Under the pieces are notes generated by a model. That model made no database searches. It was not told the origin of the DNA and was given only the letters and a program-made list of their open reading frames with translations. Source: Myoxocephalus aenaeus (Eukaryota > Chordata > Actinopteri > Perciformes > Cottidae). From it: a stretch of 64,000 nucleotides of DNA. Of the stretch, positions 58,217 to 64,000 are shown piece after piece. The position numbers and the translations under genes were made by a program. The stretch lies in contig JBAMJR010000270.1 of NCBI GenBank assembly GCA_038501785.1, positions 62,001 to 126,000 on the forward strand, given 5' to 3'. Every line of letters starts with the position of its first letter. The first letter of the stretch is position 1.

Positions 58217-59939
58217 ACCTGCTGGAACATTAATAGTTGTAGATTATTATGATTCTGACTCTCCTCATCAACGAGGTCGGTGTTATTTGTGTGCTGAGCC
58301 CTGATTTATGTCACTGTCCCGTGGATTAATAGTCACAGAGAGACTTACATCATGAGAACTTATTTAATATTAATCACCGCTGTAAATCGGGATGATTGTC
58401 AGATATTCTAAAGGTCGAATCTCTTCAGACATGTTTGCAGGATCTGCGGTCAGATAAGGACACACTGCCAGGCGGCCAGGTGGCGTCCTGCAGATTAATC
58501 ATCACCTGTGAGATGTTTTACCCGCTGGATTACGGGACCAGGTTTATTAAAAACCTCCATCTGTACCGACATCCTGCAGGCGATCGTTTGCGATGCCGTT
58601 GCTAATACCTCTGCCACGTCTGTCACCTGTTCCCTCTCTGTGCGACATGAACGAAACAAGGGATTACCTCGTGGGTCGGATCCCGGCTGATAGTCACCGG
58701 CGAGCTTTTTTTTGTGTGGTGAACATCAGGTGGCTCATTATGCAAAAAATCTGCTCTCGCTAAAAAAGGTCAAAATGAATTTCTAAATAAATACCTTGAC
58801 CAACTGTAATCACATGTGATGCGTCTCGTATCGGTCGAGGCCAAAAGCCTCGAACGGGCTTCGTGACCGAAAATCTGTTAATCAGCACTTTTTGATTACA
58901 TTTGCTTTTTTTCATTCGTAGACGCATAAAGGGAAACTATACAGTTTGAATATTTTGCATTTCGGGATCGTTAATGTGAGAGGAAGGGTCGCTGCAAATC
59001 AATACAGATTCATTCTGACTGGTTGCGCCCGGGAAGCTGTTCTCGAGACTCACTCATAGCAGAGGGGTTGCTGATTGGTTACTATTGGTGGAACTAGTGT
59101 GACCATGTTTACACGCTGTTTGGAAAACTGAGCAGGCTGTGGCATTCAAGCCAGTTGGGCCAGCCGCTGATGTTTAACCAACATATACGATGTGGATATA
59201 AGACTGGGTCATGCTTCAGAGTATCTGCCTCTTTTTCTTGGGTTAGCAGAGGATTGAAGGAGGATTTAAACGAGCATTAGGTGGGAGACTTGTGTGGGAA
59301 ATTAATGTCCACTATAACTAGTTACTCTTTGTAATAGTACCATCTCATGGTCTAGTGGTACATCAACATGCCATTCGGCTTCCACTGGAACGCTCACACA
59401 ACTTTAGGTACCTTTTTACTGTGTATTGGTAACAAAATAAGAAAGTTAGTACAAAACAAGCCGAAACCCACGAACAACAGAGCTCAAATGAATGCGCTCA
59501 TGATGCTGGAAGACTCGGTGGGTAAAATATTTCCACACAACACGATTTTACGACAGAGAAAACTACAATTTAAGAAACTATCTGCATCTGAAATTCAATC
59601 ATCTGAGGAAATGGAGCTTAACAACTTAATGGGAAGAACCAAAGGTGGTAATTATGGAGGGAAATTATTTGATATGCCTTCCTAAGAATCATATGAGGCA
59701 TACGAGAGCGGGGATCCAAAATGATTGAATTGCCAAACTTATAATGCTTCCAATGAATCAATAGACAGAAGAAACTTGGTAAAAACTTCGACGTCATTGA
59801 TTTGGTTGTAATAATTTAAAGATTATTAAGATAAGATGCATTGATAATGATAAAGATTATCATCATCACGGCCCTTTACAAGCGTCACAGACACAAAAGA
59901 GATGCGATGAAAGGATGAGTTTTCAATGAAGTGGAGTAG

Positions 59940-59941
<2 letters not shown>
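58217..59941. other. Non-coding stretch, no feature recognised
   Basis: A 105-codon plus-strand frame (59368-59685) has plausible composition but no recognisable domain and no splice or neighbour support; left uncalled. Confidence 0.35.

Positions 59942-60016
<75 letters not shown>
59942..60016. repeat. (TG)n microsatellite, about 37 units
   Basis: Perfect TG run of 75 bp. Confidence 0.98.
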
Positions 60017-60019
<3 letters not shown>

Positions 60020-60029
60020 CAGCATATCC

Positions 60030-60243
60030 TCACACAATTGGTCATGGGATATCCTACGAAAAGTCACTCTTCATTTTACGAAAAGTCCAGCAACACATGT
60101 CAATTTCCTGCATCCGGGCTTTTCAGAATAAACTTCTGTTTTCACAGGAAAACAACTCTGTGAGGTCGAGGCAACATAACTACTTAGTTCGGTTCAGGAA
60201 AAGATCGTTGTTTAGTTTAAAATAACTATGGAAGTGCCGTTAA
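60030..60243. repeat. Dispersed teleost repeat, copy 2 (cf. 60-640)
   Basis: Shares tcctacgaaaag, cagcaacac, aataaacttc, tcacaggaaa, aactacttagtt, ggttcaggaaaag and gaagtgccgt with copy 1 in the same order. The 27-bp tandem core is present only once here. Confidence 0.6.
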
Positions 60244-60534
60244 AAAAACAGATTAAAAAAGAGGAAGTAAGATGTGCCGCTGTTTTCTAGTATTCACACT
60301 GAACGCAGTGACAGACATTAATGTGAGACAAGTGTTATATGTGACAGGAAGTGCATCCATGATGTAAACCCCAGACAATCGCTTTGAATTGGACCGGAGA
60401 GGCCTTTTTGAACTTCCAGTCCGATCCGGAAAAATATGAAATTAACCAACAAAGCAAAAACTAAATGAAAATGATCGATTCCCCCTTTTTTTTTAATTAC
60501 TTAAATCAATTTCTATTGAACAACTTAAAACCCG

Positions 60535-60800
60535 CACAGGCAGCCAGGGAGCAAGAGACAGTGAGATAAATGAATAATAATAGAGAGAAGAGAGGATGAA
60601 CAGCAGAAGAGGAAGTAGAGGATTGAGTGGACAGGAGGAAAGTTAATGAAAAAATTTAAAAAAACAAGGGGAAGAAGTAAGAGAGGATGAAAAGAGGGAG
60701 ATAAGGCCGAGAGAAAGAGAAGCCGGAAGAAATGAGGAAAGCAGACGCACAAAGAGAAAAGGACAGAAAAGAGAGGAAGAGAGGACATTCAGGGAGGTAA
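60535..60800. other. Purine-rich tract
   Basis: Plus strand dominated by A and G (agagagaagagaggatgaac and similar). Confidence 0.65.
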
Positions 60801-61119
60801 TGCAGTATTGAGCAGAAGTTCAGGTGTCTGCCTCCTTAAACCTCCCACCTTATCTCGAGCTTAACATCCAACCTTCCTCTGTGAATAAACTCACATGATC
60901 TCCACCCAAAATATGATAAAAACACACATACATGATTGTCGATACATACATGTCTTGTCACCTCGCGATCAAAAATGTGATTTAACATTATGGTATATAC
61001 TTGACTTAAAGCAATACACATATTATGTCCAACAGTTTTACTTTGTATAATATTTTTTTTTAAGATGGAGAAGTAGTGGATGTCAATTTAAGAATCTATA
61101 AAGAGTAATTAATATATTT

Positions 61120-61976
61120 ATAGCCCCGCCCCTAAAGCGCACCCTGCTTTATGGTCTGTTTGACTCTAAATGACCATAATTTACTAAATGAACATCATGC
61201 TGTATTGAAGAAGACTTGAAACTAGAGATTGAGACATAAACTCATGTTTACAATGTTTACTGAGGGAATACATCAAGAGAGAAGTAGAGTCATTTATATA
61301 GACTTCTATACAACCAGAGGAGTCACCACTTGGTGGTCAGGAGAGAGAATGCAGCTTTAACACATGAAGCATAGACTTCTATACAACCAGAGGAGTCACC
61401 CCCTGGTGGTCAGTTGAGAGAATGCAGCTTTAACACATTACGCATAAACTTCTATACAACCAGAAGAGTTGCCCCCTGGTGGTCAGTTGAGAGAATGCAG
61501 CTTTAACACATGAAGCATAGACTTCTATACAACCAGATGAGTCAACCCCTGGTGGTCAGTTGAGAGAATGCAGCTTTAACACATGAAGCATATACTTCTA
61601 TACAACCAGAAGAGTTGCCCCCTGGTGGTCAGTTGAGAGAATGCAGCTTTAACACATGAAGCATAGACTTCTATACAACCAGATGAGTCAACCCCTGGTG
61701 GTCAGGAGAGAGAATGCAGCTTTAACACATGAAGCATAGACTTCTATACAACCGGAGGAGTCGCCCCCTGCTGGTCAGTAGAGGGAATGCAGCTTTAACA
61801 CATGAAGCATAGACTTCTATACAACCGGAGGAGTCGCCCCCTGCTGGTCAGTAGAGGGAATGCAGCTTTAACACATGAAGCATAGACTTCTATACTACCA
61901 GAGTCACCGCCCCCTGGTGGTCAGGAGAGAGAATGCAGCTTTAACACATGAGGCATATGCTTCGATACAACCTGGC
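61120..61976 (-). repeat. 73-bp tandem array F (nine CTCF-like motif units), minus strand
   Basis: Reverse flank (gccccgcccctaaagcgcac, catcatgctgtattgaagaa) then nine units from about 61310 to 61950. Units with the intact gcccctggtgg or ctgctgg core (for example near 61765, 61838 and 61912) alternate with decayed ones. The outer end of the array is replaced by a long perfect hairpin. Confidence 0.88.
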
Positions 61977-62049
61977 CAAAAGTCTTGCTTGAACTTTGAC
62001 TGAACAAATTTCAGTCAAAGTTCAAGCAAGACTTTTGGCCAGGTTGTAT
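61965..62049. other. Perfect hairpin: 40-bp arms, 5-nt loop, at edge of array F
   Basis: The left arm (61965-62004) starts atacaacctggccaaaagtc; the right arm (62010-62049) is its exact reverse complement, ending gacttttggccaggttgtat. The loop is caaat. The outermost bases belong to the 73-bp unit (ttgtatagaag), so one array edge has been copied in inverted form. Confidence 0.95.
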
Positions 62050-63179
62050 AGAAGACATTTCCCCTCCGTCTGAATTAGAATAAGAAGACCCAGTCGGCAT
62101 CGGCGGTCGTTTCTGCCGTGCATCACGGATCAGCTGATCGTGACTCGAGGGTTCTGCCCACAAACTCCGAGAGCTTTTTGCTTCTCGACCTGCAAACAGA
62201 CAGGAGTGCCTCAATCTCATGGTTGAGAGGGCGGGAAATGTCTCATATGCTTTTCGTTTATCCCACTTTCTCTCCGTCCCCCTCCCATCTTCCCTCCTTT
62301 ATCGCTCTCATTCTCACTAATGCGCTCTTCCATCTCAGCAGTACATCCATCAATAACCGAGCAAGACTCTCTGCCTTCCCTCCACATCTCTACAGCCTCT
62401 TACTCCTCTATCATTCATTTCTCTTATTTCCTCCCGGTTTCACTTCCAATATTAATATTCTCACACAAGTCTCTGTTGCCTTCCTCTTTCATGTTCTTTT
62501 CTCACTTATTTTTTTTTTTTACCATTTCATCCCTCCTTTCCTCCATCAATATCCAGGAATCATTCAACCTCTTATGCTCCACTTGAGCTGTATTTCACAG
62601 ATTTTCCACGTCTCTTTCTCCGTTTTTTCCACAACTTTCCTCCGGTCTCTTGCTCTGCACAGCTTTTTCCTTCAAGGTCTCTCTCTCCGTCTCTTTCTCT
62701 GTACTTCTGCCGACTGGATGTGAAGAAAATGTTACCGTTTCATCTCTGGCTTACTACTGAAAAATGACTCATGCATTATGTAAATCATTGATAGTTGTAA
62801 TTGTTTTGATGATTTCAACAGTAACAGCTTTAAAACACCACTGACGAGCAGCTAAAGAAGACGCTAGCTGTTTTATGCTTAGCGTCTGTATTGGAGGTTA
62901 AGTATGAAGAGGGAGAAAATCAAAGTGTGGGTGAGATGGGAGGTTGAATTGGTGAAACAAACACAGAACTTTCACCCAGGATACTGATGTTCATGTCAAC
63001 AGAGTCCTATAGTTTACACAACTTTTGTAATTTGCTAATGCCAGTCCAGTAATAAACATGTTAATTCATGTGACATTAAGCCAGATCATGATATTTTCCT
63101 AAACCTAACCCAATCTGCATAAGTTGCATAAGTAACCCTAAATAAAATAAAATGAGATGGGATGAGATAAATCCTATAT
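62050..63179. other. Non-coding stretch, pyrimidine-rich at 62250-62710
   Basis: The 201-codon plus-strand frame (62118-62723) is Ser/Leu/Phe-rich and follows from the C/T bias. No gene supported. Confidence 0.5.
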
Positions 63180-63541
63180 TACCGTAAACGTCGGGTTACA
63201 AGCCGCTACTACCTTCGGTCAGTGTCCCCGACAGCTCCCCGCTGTAGCCAGCTGGGGCTCCTGCTAGCGCTCCGTCACTTCCCCGCTAACTTCCGCTAGC
63301 TCCCCGAAAACCACCGAAGGTAGCGGGACCAGACTCGACACCCGACTTGGGCAGAGGGGACGCGGGCAGTAGCAGCAGCAGCGGGCGGTAGCAGCAGCAG
63401 CGCTAGCTAGCAGCAGCAGTGGCCGGTAGCAGCAGCAGCGCTAGCTAGCCGCAGCAGTGGCCGGTAGCAGCAGCAGTGCTAGCTAGCAGCGGGGGACACT
63501 GATCAGCCGTAGGAGCGGCTTGTAACCCGACGTTTACGGTA
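63180..63541. mobile_element. Foldback MITE (CCGTAAA family), copy 7
   Basis: Left end taccgtaaacgtcgggtt and right end aacccgacgtttacggta are exact complements. The centre has repeated cggtagcagcagcagcgcta words. Confidence 0.88.
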
Positions 63542-63930
63542 GTCACAAATAGAAGTAGAAAAAGTAGAAAAAAACTGATCAAAATAAGTATAATAAATAA
63601 GTAATAATCACACTGTAAAGGTATAATAATAATAATTTGTTTTTAATTAAGTAGACCTATATTGGAAGTTGTAATAGCATAGACTGTATGCTTTCTGTGC
63701 AGACAGAAGTTTGTGTTGAAAAGACACTTTATGCACGTTATGCACCTGACCGCCGCTAGAGTCAAACCTAAAGCAACAACATGTTTAAAGGGCCACTGAC
63801 TCAGCTTTGATATTTGACAAGTTAAGAGTGAAAATGATTTGGCAGCAACAATGCCCGCTAAATATCATATTTGGACCATTTAAAAAGTTATTTGTAGCAT
63901 AATTCCACAATGACATTCTCAAAAATACCT
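63542..63930. other. Non-coding stretch, no feature recognised
   Basis: The phrase aaagggccactgac (about 63788) also occurs at 265-279, possibly a shared repeat fragment. Confidence 0.35.
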
Positions 63931-63934
63931 CAAC

Positions 63935-63966
63935 AAAAGAAGAAGAAGAAGAAGAAGAAGAAGGAG
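63935..63966. repeat. (GAA)n microsatellite
   Basis: About nine GAA triplets followed by ggaggagaagaag. Confidence 0.93.
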
Positions 63967-64000
63967 GAGAAGAAGTGGCACAGAAAACTCTTCTGATGGC

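Noticed and set aside
59368..59685. 105-codon frame with ordinary amino-acid composition
   Set aside because: No recognised domain and no conserved neighbour; a search against fish proteins would decide it.
62118..62723. 201-codon plus-strand frame
   Set aside because: Ser/Leu/Phe-rich translation of a pyrimidine-rich tract with no domain.

Overview
The window reads as vertebrate, most likely percomorph teleost, non-coding DNA. It is dense in (CA)n/(GT)n microsatellites and in short transposon relics, has several LINE 3' ends with fish-style AATAAAG-type tails, and holds a complete Tc1/mariner transposon. No host protein-coding exon, rRNA, canonical tRNA or CRISPR array could be supported. 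Almost all open frames are chance, microsatellite or repeat shadows. The only intact gene is the transposase of the Tc1/mariner element (minus strand, 39519-40559). The family assignment of dispersed repeats rests on terminal motifs, target-site duplications (TSDs) seen directly in the sequence, and recall of common teleost repeats. No database was searched.

Layout. 0-10 kb: a dispersed repeat with a 27-bp tandem core (60-640), a CpG-rich stretch near 2.1-2.5 kb, a LINE tail (2.65-2.97 kb), the first foldback element (6.58-6.91 kb), then a teleost repeat that runs into a 73-bp tandem array (9.07-9.38 kb). 10-20 kb: tRNA-like B-box repeats, a solo LTR with clean 4-bp TSDs (10935-11593), a hAT-type MITE (14643-15101), a second hAT-type MITE (16846-17177) beside a truncated foldback element, and a second copy of the LTR in opposite orientation (19144-19803). 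20-30 kb: LINE 3' ends, a cluster of GT microsatellites, foldback copy 3, 73-bp array B. 30-40 kb: a 23-bp minisatellite (30.0-30.9 kb), a decayed LINE reverse-transcriptase fragment (about 34.2-34.7 kb), the largest 73-bp array (36.7-37.6 kb), a 28-G homopolymer. 39.5-46 kb: the intact Tc1/mariner element, foldback copy 4, a decayed tandem array split by an insertion, and a three-layer nest (foldback element holding a solo LTR and a hAT MITE, each with TSDs). 46-64 kb: a perfect 64-bp palindrome, a palindromic MITE inside a LINE tail, a TTAA-flanked piggyBac-like MITE, foldback copies 6 and 7, and three 73-bp arrays on the minus strand (50, 54 and 61 kb), the last bordered by a perfect 40-bp-arm hairpin.

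The most interesting pattern is the 73-bp repeat. Each unit carries a sequence matching the core of the vertebrate CTCF motif (CCACCAGGGGGCG). Six elements with 3-13 units each (37 in total) occur in the window. The three on the left (9, 28.6, 36.7 kb) carry the motif on the plus strand and the three on the right (50, 54, 61 kb) on the minus strand, which is the convergent layout seen at chromatin-loop anchors. This is a hypothesis from sequence only. The second theme is hairpin DNA: seven foldback elements with arm-matched variants, and several loop-poor perfect palindromes.
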